Shown here: piece after piece, positions 26,093 to 34,322 of the stretch
Layout: the number at the start of each line of letters is the position of its first letter
How positions within the stretch are numbered: position 1 is the first letter of the stretch
Assembly (NCBI GenBank): GCA_026993355.1
Contig: JALWTX010000013.1
Location: 117,687-181,686, forward strand
Direction: 5' to 3'
Source: Flavobacteriales bacterium
GTDB taxonomy: Bacteria; Bacteroidota; Bacteroidia; Flavobacteriales; Flavobacteriaceae
Length of the DNA stretch: 64,000 bases
Notes under the pieces: model-generated
The model's input: the letters and a program-made list of their open reading frames with translations, nothing else
The model's database searches: none
What the model was told of the DNA's origin: nothing
Made by a program: the position numbers and the translations under genes

Positions 26093-27010
26093 TTATTTTT
26101 TTTCTAACACCCATGCGCCCGGCATTTGTTCCTTTAGTTTAGTCAAGACTTCGTGTGCTTTAACATCAGAGTCAAATGAGTGTGATGCCACCATCCATAA
26201 ACCATATTGGTTTTGACCGATTATTTTGGCCGGAAAGCCAGTTTTTATTAATTGTAAACGTTTTTTTTCGGCATTGGTTTTATCGCGGAAAGCGCCGGTA
26301 ATAATAAAATATTTTTTTTGTTCAGTCGTTTTTACCGGTTCATTTTTAACAATTTTGATAGCCGGAAAATCTTTTTTTAGCACAAAAGTAGCTTTTTGGA
26401 AGGTCGGCTCCTCCACGCTGTTTTGTGATTTTAACCAGCTGACACCGGTGGTAAATAAACCTAAACCAACCACTAAAACCGCTGCGTATTGCCAAACTTT
26501 GAAATCATTGTTTACTTTAGACTTAAGCTTGATAGTCTTTGTTTTTTCAGTTACAGATGTTACGGAATGAATATTTTTTTCGACTGTTTTTTTGCCGGCC
26601 GGTTTACGTCTGAATGAGATAAGACCATAGGCAGAAGCCAAATAATTTTTGGTTGTAAGCGGTAAAAATATCAGTTGTTCTTCGTTGATGCGATTAAAAA
26701 TGCCGATATTTTCTAATCTTAAACGTTTATCCTTTTTTAGAACTTCTTGCCATTTTTCAACTTCTTTTTCAATATAAGCCAGTGCTTCACCATAAGAAAT
26801 TCCGGCCATTTCAGCTATATAATTGGTTAATAAACCATCGTTTTCTTTTAATTGCGGATTAAAACTTAAATCTTTATGTGGCGGTAAGAAAGTATAATTT
26901 TCAGCCACATAACGTGCCGGACGTTTGCGACCAATTATGGCCCCAAATCCCGGAATGATCACTAAATCATAACGATACAATAAATCGGAAATATAGGTTT
27001 CTAAACTCAT
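26093..27010 (-). CDS. HU-CCDC81 and SPOR domain membrane protein
   Basis: A 305-residue protein with three parts. Residues about 1-60 (LETYISDLLYRYDLVIIPGFGAIIG) and 61-135 match the two HU-CCDC81 bacterial domains. A membrane segment follows at about 176-195 (VWQYAAVLVVGLGLFTTGVSWL). Residues about 232-303 form a SPOR domain (KKYFIITGAFRDKTNAEKK) that in other proteins binds denuded peptidoglycan at division sites. The N-terminal HU-like part would be in the cytoplasm and the SPOR part in the periplasm, so it may link DNA or cytoplasmic partners to septal cell wall; that is inference. Confidence 0.88.
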   Translation of the reverse strand: MSLETYISDLLYRYDLVIIPGFGAIIGRKRPARYVAENYTFLPPHKDLSFNPQLKENDGLLTNYIAEMAGISYGEALAYIEKEVEKWQEVLKKDKRLRLENIGIFNRINEEQLIFLPLTTKNYLASAYGLISFRRKPAGKKTVEKNIHSVTSVTEKTKTIKLKSKVNNDFKVWQYAAVLVVGLGLFTTGVSWLKSQNSVEEPTFQKATFVLKKDFPAIKIVKNEPVKTTEQKKYFIITGAFRDKTNAEKKRLQLIKTGFPAKIIGQNQYGLWMVASHSFDSDVKAHEVLTKLKEQMPGAWVLEKK

Positions 27011-27151
27011 GGAGAACTTTTTCGTAAAAACAAATTTAATAAAAAAATAAAGAAGTTTGACACACAGTCAAGCATAACTTTTAAACTTTAAAAAGATTTT
27101 TAATAAGCCTGTTTTTCTTGCGAATATTCATATTTTTACAAAAATTTTGAT

Positions 27152-28177
27152 ATGGTTAGTAATAAAATTTTAATGATATATACCGGTGGCACCATCGGGA
27201 TGCGTAAAGATAGTCAAACGGGTGTTTTGGTTCCTTTTGATTTTTCAAGATTAATGGAACAAATTCCCGAATTAAGATTGATTGATAAACAAATCGATAC
27301 CATTTCATTTGATCAGCCTATTGATTCATCAAATTTAAGGCCGGCACATTGGATCAAGCTCAGTCAAATGGTATATGATAATTATGATTGTTATGACGGA
27401 TTTGTTATTCTGCATGGCTCTGACACCATGGCATATACGGCATCGGCATTAAGTTTTATGCTCGAAAATTTGTCTAAACCTGTTATTTTAACCGGTTCAC
27501 AATTACCCATTGGTGATTTGCGTACCGATGCCAAAGAAAATATTATTACTTCTATTCAAATTGCTGGGAGTTATGAGGGTGCCCAACCTATGGTACCTGA
27601 GGTGGGTATTTATTTCGAATTTAAATTGTTACGTGGCAATCGTACCATAAAAGCCAGTGCAGAACATTTCAATGCCTTTCATTCGCCCAATTATTTACCT
27701 TTGGCGCAATCGGGTGTTGAATTAAATTTTTTTAAAGAAAGGATTTTGCCTGTTCCCGATGGTATTTTTCATATTCACGACAAGCTTGTGTCTGATGTGA
27801 TGGTGTTACGTTTACATCCGGCCTTGACAGAAACAGAACTTTTACATATTATAAATATACCCGGTTTAAAAGCCTTGATTTTGGAAACCTATGGGTCGGG
27901 AAATGCCTTTACCGAAGATTGGTTTTTGTCTGCTCTTCAATCGGCTATTGATAAGGGGATATACCTTATAAATATAACGCAATGTCAATATGGACGGATT
28001 GCGCCATATAAATATGAAACCGGCCGCCGATTAATGGATTTGGGTGTATTTAATGGTAAAGATCTAACCACAGAAGCTGCTTTGACTAAAATGATGTATT
28101 TATTGGGTAAAAAATTGACCCACAAAGCCCTAAAAAATGCTTTTGAAAGGCCTTTACGAGGCGAAATGAGTTTGTAA
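27152..28177 (+). CDS. ansA: type I L-asparaginase (cytoplasmic)
   Basis: This enzyme hydrolyses L-asparagine to aspartate and ammonia. The 341-residue protein has the first catalytic motif MIYTGGTIGM, with Thr14 at the expected position, and the second, FVILHGSDTMAYTASAL, followed by KPVILTGSQLPIGDLRTDAKEN. There is no signal peptide, so it is the cytoplasmic, type I form. The length matches E. coli AnsA (338). It is divergent from the SPOR gene and monocistronic; the tRNA follows after 163 bp. Confidence 0.95.
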   Translation: MVSNKILMIYTGGTIGMRKDSQTGVLVPFDFSRLMEQIPELRLIDKQIDTISFDQPIDSSNLRPAHWIKLSQMVYDNYDCYDGFVILHGSDTMAYTASALSFMLENLSKPVILTGSQLPIGDLRTDAKENIITSIQIAGSYEGAQPMVPEVGIYFEFKLLRGNRTIKASAEHFNAFHSPNYLPLAQSGVELNFFKERILPVPDGIFHIHDKLVSDVMVLRLHPALTETELLHIINIPGLKALILETYGSGNAFTEDWFLSALQSAIDKGIYLINITQCQYGRIAPYKYETGRRLMDLGVFNGKDLTTEAALTKMMYLLGKKLTHKALKNAFERPLRGEMSL

Positions 28178-28301
28178 TAAAACAAGACTGATTAAAATAA
28201 TCATAAAAAAAACGACATTATTTTAAATTTAATGTAATTTTAGACCGGACATATATAAAATTGCTGCTATTTTTCGTTAGAGATTAAATAAAAAAACGAA
28301 A

Positions 28302-28333
28302 TTTGGTCTTTCCAGCAAAACAAATTATATTTG
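28302..28333 (+). promoter_or_regulatory. Bacteroidota-type promoter of the tRNA-Ser gene
   Basis: TTTG at 28302-28305 and TATATTTG at 28326-28333 are separated by 20 bp, a good match to the TTTG/TAnnTTTG consensus. Transcription would begin close to the 5' end of the tRNA at 28341. Confidence 0.7.
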
Positions 28334-28340
28334 TGCCGCT

Positions 28341-28428
28341 GGAGAGATGACCGAGAGGCCGAAGGTGCACGCCTGGAAAGCGTGTGTGCGCCACAAGCGT
28401 ACCGAGGGTTCGAATCCCTCTCTCTCCG
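28341..28428 (+). tRNA. tRNA-Ser (anticodon GGA)
   Basis: An 88-nt cloverleaf. The 7-bp acceptor stem is GGAGAGA/TCTCTCC with discriminator G. The anticodon arm is CGC-CTGGAAA-GCG with anticodon GGA, reading UCC and UCU. A long variable arm (TGTGCGCCACAAGCGTA) marks a class II tRNA such as serine. The T arm is GAGGG-TTCGAAT-CCCTC. The CCA end is not encoded. Confidence 0.97.
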
Positions 28429-28495
28429 CTTTATATAGTAAAGAATAATCAATAATAAAAAAGAAAAGTTAAATCACTATTAAATTAAAATCGAT

Positions 28496-29272
28496 ATGAA
28501 AAAAGTATTTACGATCCTAGCTATTGTAGGAATGTTATTTTTTGTAACAACTAACATTCAGGCGCAAGAAACCAAAGCGCAAACTGAGAAAAAAGTAGAA
28601 AAAACTAAAAAAGCGGATGATGGTCAAGCTACTACTTCCTTTCACCAAGAATTAAAAAAACGTTTTGTAGAAGGTGGTCCTGCTTTTATGGGTATTGTAC
28701 TTTTAACTTTAATTTTGGGTTTGGCTGTCGCTATTGAAAGAATTATATATTTATCTTTTGCTGATACGAATACCGATAAATTGTTAGAAGAAGTAGAACA
28801 AGCTTTAGATGAAGGTGGTGTTGAAGAAGCAAAAGAATTATTAAGAAATAAAAAAGGTCCTATTGCCGCTATTTTTTATGAAGGTTTAGAGCGAATGGAC
28901 GAAGGCGTTGATGCAGCCGAAAAAGCAGTCGTTTCTTATGGTAATGTGCAAGTAGGACAATTAGAAAAAAATGTGTCTTGGTTAGCTTTATTTATTGCCG
29001 TAGCACCCATGTTCGGATTTATGGGAACTGTAATCGGGATGATTCAAGCCTTTGATAAAATTGAAGCAGCCGGCGATATGCAACCTTCTTTGGTCGCAGG
29101 TGGTATTAAAGTAGCTTTATTAACAACTGTGTTTGGTTTGATTGTGGCTATCATCTTACAAGTTTTCTATAATTTTATCATTGCAAAAATCGACAGCATC
29201 GTTAATAAAATGGAAGATGCTTCTATTTCATTGGTCGATTTGTTGGTAAAATATAGTCACAATAAAAAATAA
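28496..29272 (+). CDS. exbB: ExbB/TolQ/MotA-family proton channel protein
   Basis: ExbB forms the proton-conducting core that energises TonB or Tol systems across the envelope. The 258-residue protein starts with a hydrophobic leader resembling a signal peptide (MKKVFTILAIVGMLFFVTTNIQA), then a charged linker, then three ExbB-type helices: GGPAFMGIVLLTLILGLAVAIERI, NVSWLALFIAVAPMFGFMGTVIGMI (positions 28969-29045) and the last from IKVALLTTVFG. The leader before the first helix is common in Bacteroidota ExbB. It heads an operon with an unknown membrane protein and two ExbD genes. Confidence 0.92.
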   Translation: MKKVFTILAIVGMLFFVTTNIQAQETKAQTEKKVEKTKKADDGQATTSFHQELKKRFVEGGPAFMGIVLLTLILGLAVAIERIIYLSFADTNTDKLLEEVEQALDEGGVEEAKELLRNKKGPIAAIFYEGLERMDEGVDAAEKAVVSYGNVQVGQLEKNVSWLALFIAVAPMFGFMGTVIGMIQAFDKIEAAGDMQPSLVAGGIKVALLTTVFGLIVAIILQVFYNFIIAKIDSIVNKMEDASISLVDLLVKYSHNKK

Positions 29273-29283
29273 GAATTTTACAA

Positions 29284-29766
29284 ATGGAAAATAAAACTTT
29301 AACACTCATCACCAAAATCATTGTGGGAGCTATAGCCATTATTGGCTTGGTGCTTTTCATCATGATTATGAAAGACCCCGATAATGCAGACCGTGCTATT
29401 GATGCCATGCTCAATTTTACCTATTTAGTGTTGGCATTTGCCGTTATTGCATCTGTTTGGGTATGGTTGAAAGATTTGCTTTCACACCCCGAAAAATTAA
29501 AACAAACAGTGTTTGTTACCGTCATATTTTTGGGTATTGTCGCTTTTTCAAAATATGTCTTAGCGTCTAATCAACCTGTTCATTATTATCCCAATATTAA
29601 TGTCGATGCGACTACCTCTAATTGGGTAGATACAGGCTTATATACTTTTTATATATTAGGTACAATTGCTGTATTGTTAATGTTATTTTCTCCTGTTTTA
29701 TCTGTCTTGGGCAGTGGCAGCAGTTCCGGCGCTTCTGAAGAAGAGTATGAAGAAGATGCTGAATAA
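29284..29766 (+). CDS. four-helix membrane protein of the exbB operon, function unknown
   Basis: A 160-residue protein with about four hydrophobic helices, at roughly residues 9-31, 43-63, 74-92 and 116-142. The tail is acidic and Ser/Gly rich and ends EEEYEEDAE, on the cytoplasmic side by the positive-inside rule. I do not recognise a named family. It lies 11 bp after exbB and 30 bp before the first exbD, the place where Bacteroidota exbBD operons often carry an unassigned small membrane gene, so it is probably a structural or accessory part of that energising complex; this is inference from position. Confidence 0.65.
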   Translation: MENKTLTLITKIIVGAIAIIGLVLFIMIMKDPDNADRAIDAMLNFTYLVLAFAVIASVWVWLKDLLSHPEKLKQTVFVTVIFLGIVAFSKYVLASNQPVHYYPNINVDATTSNWVDTGLYTFYILGTIAVLLMLFSPVLSVLGSGSSSGASEEEYEEDAE

Positions 29767-29796
29767 CTAACGGGAAATTAATTTAAAAAATTAACA

Positions 29797-30324
29797 ATGG
29801 CTAAAAGAAAATTACAAGAAATAAATGCCGGATCTATGGCCGATATAGCATTTTTGCTATTGATTTTCTTCTTGGTTACGACCACTATGGAAAGTAACTA
29901 TGGTATAAGAAGGAAATTACCGCCGCCGGATACCGAGCAAACCGAGAAACCACCGGTCGTTAAAAAGAAAAACGTGTTGGAAATTGTCATTAACGGACAA
30001 GACCAAATGTTGATCGAAGAAGAACCGGCAGATGTTAAAGATGTCAAAAATATAGCGATTGATTTTATCACAAATAACGGCAAGGATCCAAAATCGTCAG
30101 ATAGTCCGCAAAAAGCTGTTATCAGCATCAAACATTCACGCGAAACATCTTATAAGAAATACATTTCTGTTTATAACGAGCTTATTGCGGCTTATAACGA
30201 AATAAGAAATCGTTATGCCCGCCAAAAATATGGTAAGCCATTTGACAAATTAACAGAAGAAGAGCAAAAAGCGGTTAAAGAGGCTTATCCTCAAAAAATC
30301 GCAGAATCAACACCAAAAAGATAA
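29797..30324 (+). CDS. exbD: ExbD/TolR-family biopolymer transport protein (first copy)
   Basis: A 175-residue protein with the ExbD layout: a short cytoplasmic N-terminus, one membrane helix (MADIAFLLLIFFLVTTTM, residues about 14-31) with the proton-carrying Asp16, and a periplasmic domain. The helix motif AGSMADIAFLLLIFFLVTT is strongly conserved in Bacteroidota ExbD. The periplasmic part has an ExbD-like KKYISVYNELIAAYNEIRNRYA segment and an extra charged C-terminus. The second copy follows after 3 bp; two different ExbD proteins in one complex are usual in this phylum. Confidence 0.93.
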   Translation: MAKRKLQEINAGSMADIAFLLLIFFLVTTTMESNYGIRRKLPPPDTEQTEKPPVVKKKNVLEIVINGQDQMLIEEEPADVKDVKNIAIDFITNNGKDPKSSDSPQKAVISIKHSRETSYKKYISVYNELIAAYNEIRNRYARQKYGKPFDKLTEEEQKAVKEAYPQKIAESTPKR

Positions 30325-30327
30325 GTT

Positions 30328-30810
30328 ATGGGTAAATTTTCAAAGAAAAAAGATAGTGGAACACCGGCCATTTCGACCGCTTCGCTACCGGATATCGTTT
30401 TTATGCTGTTATTCTTTTTTATGGTGGCCACCGTTATGCGGGAAAATGGCGAAAAGAAAGTGATGGTACGTTTGCCTTCTGCTGACCAAGTGAAGAAAAT
30501 CGAAAAGAAAGGTTTGGTTTCTTTTATTTATGTAGGTAAACCTATTCCCAAATACAGAGCAAAATTTGGTGATGAGCCACGTATTCAACTTAATGATGCC
30601 TTTGCTGATGTTAGTGAAGTTGGTCCTTTTGTTTTGAAAGAAAAGGCAGCTAAACGAGAAGAAGAAAAACCTTTAATGATAACTTCTATTAAGGCAGACG
30701 AAGACGTAGGTATGGGTATAATAACCGATATCAAAGAAGAACTGCGTAAAGTAAATGCACTTAAAGTAAACTATTCCACTAAAAAGGGTAGTGTTTTAGA
30801 CAATAAATAA
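30328..30810 (+). CDS. exbD: ExbD/TolR-family biopolymer transport protein (second copy)
   Basis: A 160-residue ExbD with the helix STASLPDIVFMLLFFFMVATVM at about residues 14-35; the Asp in LPDIVF is the proton-carrying residue. The periplasmic part is different from the first copy and about 15 residues shorter, with QLNDAFADVSEVGPFVLKEK. It is the last gene of the exbB operon, followed by a strong terminator. The operon has no TonB gene, so TonB must be encoded elsewhere. Confidence 0.92.
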   Translation: MGKFSKKKDSGTPAISTASLPDIVFMLLFFFMVATVMRENGEKKVMVRLPSADQVKKIEKKGLVSFIYVGKPIPKYRAKFGDEPRIQLNDAFADVSEVGPFVLKEKAAKREEEKPLMITSIKADEDVGMGIITDIKEELRKVNALKVNYSTKKGSVLDNK

Positions 30811-30841
30811 TTTGTTTATCAAAATTTAATTTATAGTATAC

Positions 30842-30871
30842 AAAAAAGCTACTCCAATGAGTAGCTTTTTT
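30842..30871. terminator. rho-independent terminator after the exbBD operon
   Basis: A perfect 13-bp stem AAAAAAGCTACTC/GAGTAGCTTTTTT with a 4-nt loop, flanked by A- and T-runs. It separates the exbBD operon from the convergent oxidoreductase gene and should work in both directions. Confidence 0.9.
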
Positions 30872-30901
30872 TTGTGATTATGGTATTCAAATGTTTAAAA
30901 T

Positions 30902-32335
30902 TTATTCAGTTTTAGTTTCAGATTCTTTTTTCTTTCGGGCTATAATATCTTCATATCTGACAGGTTTGTGTGCTTCAACCCAAGACTTGTAATCTTTATA
31001 ACCGACCTTGTCCTGGTATTCTTTACTGACTTCCCAAATATGATCGACCGTAGCATCATCGGGTAGTTCTTTATCAAATAATTCTTTAAAAATTTTCCCG
31101 ATTTTACTGTCGGTTTTTCTTCTGACTTCTTTGTTATAAGCCTCCAATTCCATATCAAAAGCTTGGGTGTTTTTATCCAAATACTCATCCAATAGTTTTT
31201 TGGTAACCATCGAGCCATGCTCTTTGGCTGTTTTTATGTTGCCTTTTCCTGTAACAGCGTTACCTATAGCAAAAACATTTTGATAACCTGATATACGTGA
31301 AATTTCTTCATCTCCCTCCGTTTTAATCCGGTCGCCTTCATAGGGTATCCCATCAATCTTTTCCGGAATACTACCAATTGATGAGATGACTTGTTCGGTA
31401 TAAATTGGAAATGTTTCTCCTTCAATCGGGATTAATTTTCCATCCTCGGTTGTTTTATATTTTTGTAGAATTAAACCTTTTAATTTGCCATCTTCTTCAA
31501 TAAAACCTACCGGTGTTGCTTCAGGAATAAAATTAAAATGGAATTTCTTTTTATAGTTGTCCAAGATACGTTGGGACACGATTTGGGCTTTTTCTTTAGC
31601 TTCAGGGGTCCCGCCTTGCGGTTGTTTTAGCGGCATGTATTTAGCTTGTCGCCGGTATACCAATGTAGCGCCTTTTAGTCCCAAGTCTTCATATTTCAAA
31701 CCAAATTGTTCCAAATACTTATCGATACCTTTTTTTTCCATTTCAAATTGGTCCACGACAATATCTTTACCTAATTTTTCTTTCAGGGCTTTTTCGACCA
31801 ATTCCATCATCACAATTTTCATCACATCCAATGAGGCTAAACCGCCACCAATTACAACAGCTCCATCTTTAATCTCGTATTGTTTGCCTTTGTAATCCGG
31901 CTCATGGTAATGATTGTACCATTTAACAAGATCATTTTGGTAAATTAATTGTTTATCTTTAAACTTTTCAATACCGGGAACTGGCAAAGGGCGGTCTTTC
32001 CATGCGCCGTTAGCCAAGATAACAGCTGTAAAGCCTAAATCAACTAAATCTTTAAAAGAAATATCTTTTCCTACTTTAACATTCGGAATAAACCGGACAA
32101 GATTTTGGTCAAGTTTTTTATCAATTTCTGCTTCTTGTTTGTCTCTTAAATTATGGTGCCACTTGGGCAATCCGTCTTCCAGTTTTCCATATGGCAAGGT
32201 GTTTTGGTCCAATACAACAACTCTAACCCCTTTATCTGCTAATAAGGAAGCGGCTTCAGATCCTGAAACACTTCCACCCACTATAGCAACATAATGACTT
32301 TTCTTTTGCGAATGGTCTAAGTTTTTATTCCACAT
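30902..32335 (-). CDS. FAD/NAD(P)-dependent oxidoreductase, ferredoxin-NADP reductase or GltD-like
   Basis: A 477-residue soluble flavoprotein-like enzyme. The N-terminal Rossmann strand YVAIVGGSVSGSEAASLLA (about residues 15-33) binds FAD; its loop reads GGSVSG rather than the usual GxGxxG. The NAD(P) strand is GAVVIGGGLASLDVMK at about 173-188. The late NVFAIGNAVTGKGNIKTAKEHG segment is the second FAD contact. The order resembles glutamate synthase small subunits and adrenodoxin-type ferredoxin reductases, but no N-terminal iron-sulfur domain is present. A role in moving electrons between NADPH and ferredoxin, as needed by KorAB, is possible; it is not proven. The C-terminal about 70 residues are unusual and helical. 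Confidence 0.8.
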   Translation of the reverse strand: MWNKNLDHSQKKSHYVAIVGGSVSGSEAASLLADKGVRVVVLDQNTLPYGKLEDGLPKWHHNLRDKQEAEIDKKLDQNLVRFIPNVKVGKDISFKDLVDLGFTAVILANGAWKDRPLPVPGIEKFKDKQLIYQNDLVKWYNHYHEPDYKGKQYEIKDGAVVIGGGLASLDVMKIVMMELVEKALKEKLGKDIVVDQFEMEKKGIDKYLEQFGLKYEDLGLKGATLVYRRQAKYMPLKQPQGGTPEAKEKAQIVSQRILDNYKKKFHFNFIPEATPVGFIEEDGKLKGLILQKYKTTEDGKLIPIEGETFPIYTEQVISSIGSIPEKIDGIPYEGDRIKTEGDEEISRISGYQNVFAIGNAVTGKGNIKTAKEHGSMVTKKLLDEYLDKNTQAFDMELEAYNKEVRRKTDSKIGKIFKELFDKELPDDATVDHIWEVSKEYQDKVGYKDYKSWVEAHKPVRYEDIIARKKKESETKTE

Positions 32336-32420
32336 ATGTTTTTTATTTTCAAATTTTTACAAAGATAAAAAAACTACCTAATTTTTGTTTTTATTTGTAT
32401 TTTTAATTTTTATTAAAGCT

Positions 32421-33500
32421 ATGTATAAAACTTATAGTATTTTATTGATGCTTTTGGCTTTTAGGCTCTATGCACAAAGTGTTCCGAATGATTCTTTAAC
32501 ACTGATTTTTGTAGGTGATATTATGAGTCATGGCCCACAGCTACGTGCTGCAAAACAACCTAATGGGCAATTTAATTATGATGAAAATTTTTTTTATATC
32601 CAAGCTTACTTTAAGTCAGCTGATTTTGTTTTGGCTAATTTAGAAACAACTTTGGGCGTCAAACCTTATCATGGTTATCCGCAATTTAGTGCACCGGCTG
32701 CTCTGGCAACTGCTTGTCAACGTGCAGGCATTAATGTCCTGTGTACGGCTAACAATCATAGTTGTGATAAAGGACGAAAAGGCATCACTAAAACGATTGA
32801 AATTTTGGATAGTCTCAATATTTCTCATACCGGAACATTTAAAAACGGACAGGACAAAGCACAAAAGAATCCGCTTATTTTGAAAAAAAATAACCGGCGT
32901 ATTATGGTCTTAAACTATACGTATGGTACTAATGGCTTACCTGTTCCCTCACCGGCTAAGGTAAACATTATAAATAAAGTAAAGATAAAAAATGATTTGA
33001 AGAAAGCACGCAGCCTTAAGCCTGATTTGCTCCTTGTTTTTTTGCATTGGGGCGAACAATATCAAAACCATCCGAATAAAAGACAAAAAGACTTAGTCAA
33101 TTTTTTACATCAAAATGGTGTCCATTGTATCATAGGGGCACATCCGCATGTCATACAAGATGTTACTTATAATAAGATAAACGGTAATTTTACTGCATTT
33201 TCATTAGGCAATTTTATCAGCAATCAGCGCAGTTTCCCTCGTGATGGAAGCATAATGCTCGAACTCACATTTGTGCCTAATGCAGCTGACAAACTTGTGA
33301 TAAAAAACATCAAAGTTCATCCACTATGGGTTTATAAATTTAAAAAAGCATCAAAATGGCATTATCAAATTTTGCCAGTGGAACAATTTAAATTCAAACC
33401 GTCTTATTTTACAAGAAATGAAGATTACCAAAAAATGATGCATTATTATAAACATTTTAACTCTTACCATTTTGAAAATTTAACTAAAATTAAACCATAA
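32421..33500 (+). CDS. CapA-family metallophosphatase-like exported protein
   Basis: A 359-residue protein with a signal peptide (cleavage after LYA) and the CapA/PgsA-type calcineurin-like fold. The motifs are IFVGDIMSHGP (metal Asp), ADFVLANLETTLG, VLCTANNHSCDKGRKGI, LLVFLHWGEQY and IIGAHPHVIQD, with SLGNFISNQ close after. In Gram-positives CapA takes part in poly-gamma-glutamate capsule making; in Bacteroidota stand-alone homologues are frequent and their role is unclear. No capsule genes are near. The ATG at 32421 gives a clean signal peptide; a longer reading upstream is unlikely. Confidence 0.88.
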   Translation: MYKTYSILLMLLAFRLYAQSVPNDSLTLIFVGDIMSHGPQLRAAKQPNGQFNYDENFFYIQAYFKSADFVLANLETTLGVKPYHGYPQFSAPAALATACQRAGINVLCTANNHSCDKGRKGITKTIEILDSLNISHTGTFKNGQDKAQKNPLILKKNNRRIMVLNYTYGTNGLPVPSPAKVNIINKVKIKNDLKKARSLKPDLLLVFLHWGEQYQNHPNKRQKDLVNFLHQNGVHCIIGAHPHVIQDVTYNKINGNFTAFSLGNFISNQRSFPRDGSIMLELTFVPNAADKLVIKNIKVHPLWVYKFKKASKWHYQILPVEQFKFKPSYFTRNEDYQKMMHYYKHFNSYHFENLTKIKP

Positions 33501-33503
33501 AAA

Positions 33504-33532
33504 AACCTGAACTTGTTATTCAAGCTCAGGTT
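33504..33532 (-). terminator. rho-independent terminator of the superoxide dismutase gene
   Basis: A 12-bp stem AACCTGAACTTG/CAAGCTCAGGTT with one mismatch and a 5-nt loop, followed on the minus strand by a T-run. It lies between the convergent CapA-like and sod genes. Confidence 0.8.
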
Positions 33533-33560
33533 CCCCAATTATTATGAAAAAAGACCGATG

Positions 33561-34169
33561 TTACTTAACGCAATCGGCATATCTTCTGGCTACTTCGTCC
33601 CAATTGATTACATTAAAGAAATCATTGATATAAGCGCCTCTTTTATTTTGATGTTTCAAATAATAAGCATGCTCCCAAACATCCATGCCTAAAACAACTT
33701 TTCCCTTACAATCTACAAATTTCATCAAAGGATTATCTTGATTAGGCGTATGACAAATACTTAATTTTCCATGATTGCATAACAACCAAACCCAACCACT
33801 GCCAAAGCGGGCAGCACCGGCTTTGGCCCATTGTTCTTTAAAATTTTCAAAAGAACCGAAGTCACGCTTAATGGCTTCGGCCAATTCACCTTTGGGTTCA
33901 CCACCACCATTGGGCGACATAATTTGCCAATAAAGAATGTGATTCCAATAGCCACCACCGTTATTTCGAATGGCAGTATCATTAATATGAATGTCTTTTA
34001 AAATTTCTTCTATACTTTTATTTTCGTAACATGTTCCTTCAATGGCAGCATTTAAGCCATTGGTATAGCCTTGATGGTGACCTAAATGATGGACGCGCAT
34101 GGTTGCTTCATCTATATAAGGTTCTAAGGCGTCATATGCGTAAGGTAATTCCGGTAATTTAAAACTCAT
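33561..34169 (-). CDS. Fe/Mn-type superoxide dismutase
   Basis: The enzyme converts superoxide to oxygen and hydrogen peroxide. The 202-residue protein has the metal ligands His27 ([10 protein letters not shown]), His77 ([11 protein letters not shown]), Asp163 and His167 ([10 protein letters not shown]). GSGWVWLLC and NQDNPL are typical. There is no signal peptide, so it is cytoplasmic. The sequence does not decide between iron and manganese with certainty; Bacteroides enzymes can use both. The ATG before SFKLPELPY was chosen, removing 13 upstream codons. A TATATTTG promoter box lies just upstream. Confidence 0.96.
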   Translation of the reverse strand: MSFKLPELPYAYDALEPYIDEATMRVHHLGHHQGYTNGLNAAIEGTCYENKSIEEILKDIHINDTAIRNNGGGYWNHILYWQIMSPNGGGEPKGELAEAIKRDFGSFENFKEQWAKAGAARFGSGWVWLLCNHGKLSICHTPNQDNPLMKFVDCKGKVVLGMDVWEHAYYLKHQNKRGAYINDFFNVINWDEVARRYADCVK

Positions 34170-34194
34170 AATTCTAATTTTTAATGTTTCTAAA

Positions 34195-34202
34195 CAAATA
34201 TA
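34195..34202 (-). promoter_or_regulatory. Bacteroidota -7 box of sod
   Basis: The minus strand reads TATATTTG, a full match to TAnnTTTG, about 25 bp before the sod start codon. No clear -33 element is seen. Confidence 0.5.
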
Positions 34203-34310
34203 ATTCATTTAAGAAGAAATGTAAAGTTTTTATGCCAATTTTTTTCTTATTGGTCTATAAAGAAAATTTATTATGATAAAGCAAACCGGTCAAAATTAGT
34301 AAATATATCA

Positions 34311-34318
34311 TACCTTTG
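34311..34318 (+). promoter_or_regulatory. -7 box of rlmN placed almost on the start codon
   Basis: TACCTTTG matches TAnnTTTG and ends only 4 bp before the rlmN ATG at 34323. If this is the real promoter the mRNA would have almost no leader. Confidence 0.45.
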
Positions 34319-34322
34319 TGGT

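Noticed and set aside
28267..28452. 61-residue reading frame on the minus strand
   Set aside because: It is the antisense of tRNA-Ser and its sequence (RERDSNPRYACG) is a well-known false protein from tRNA loci.
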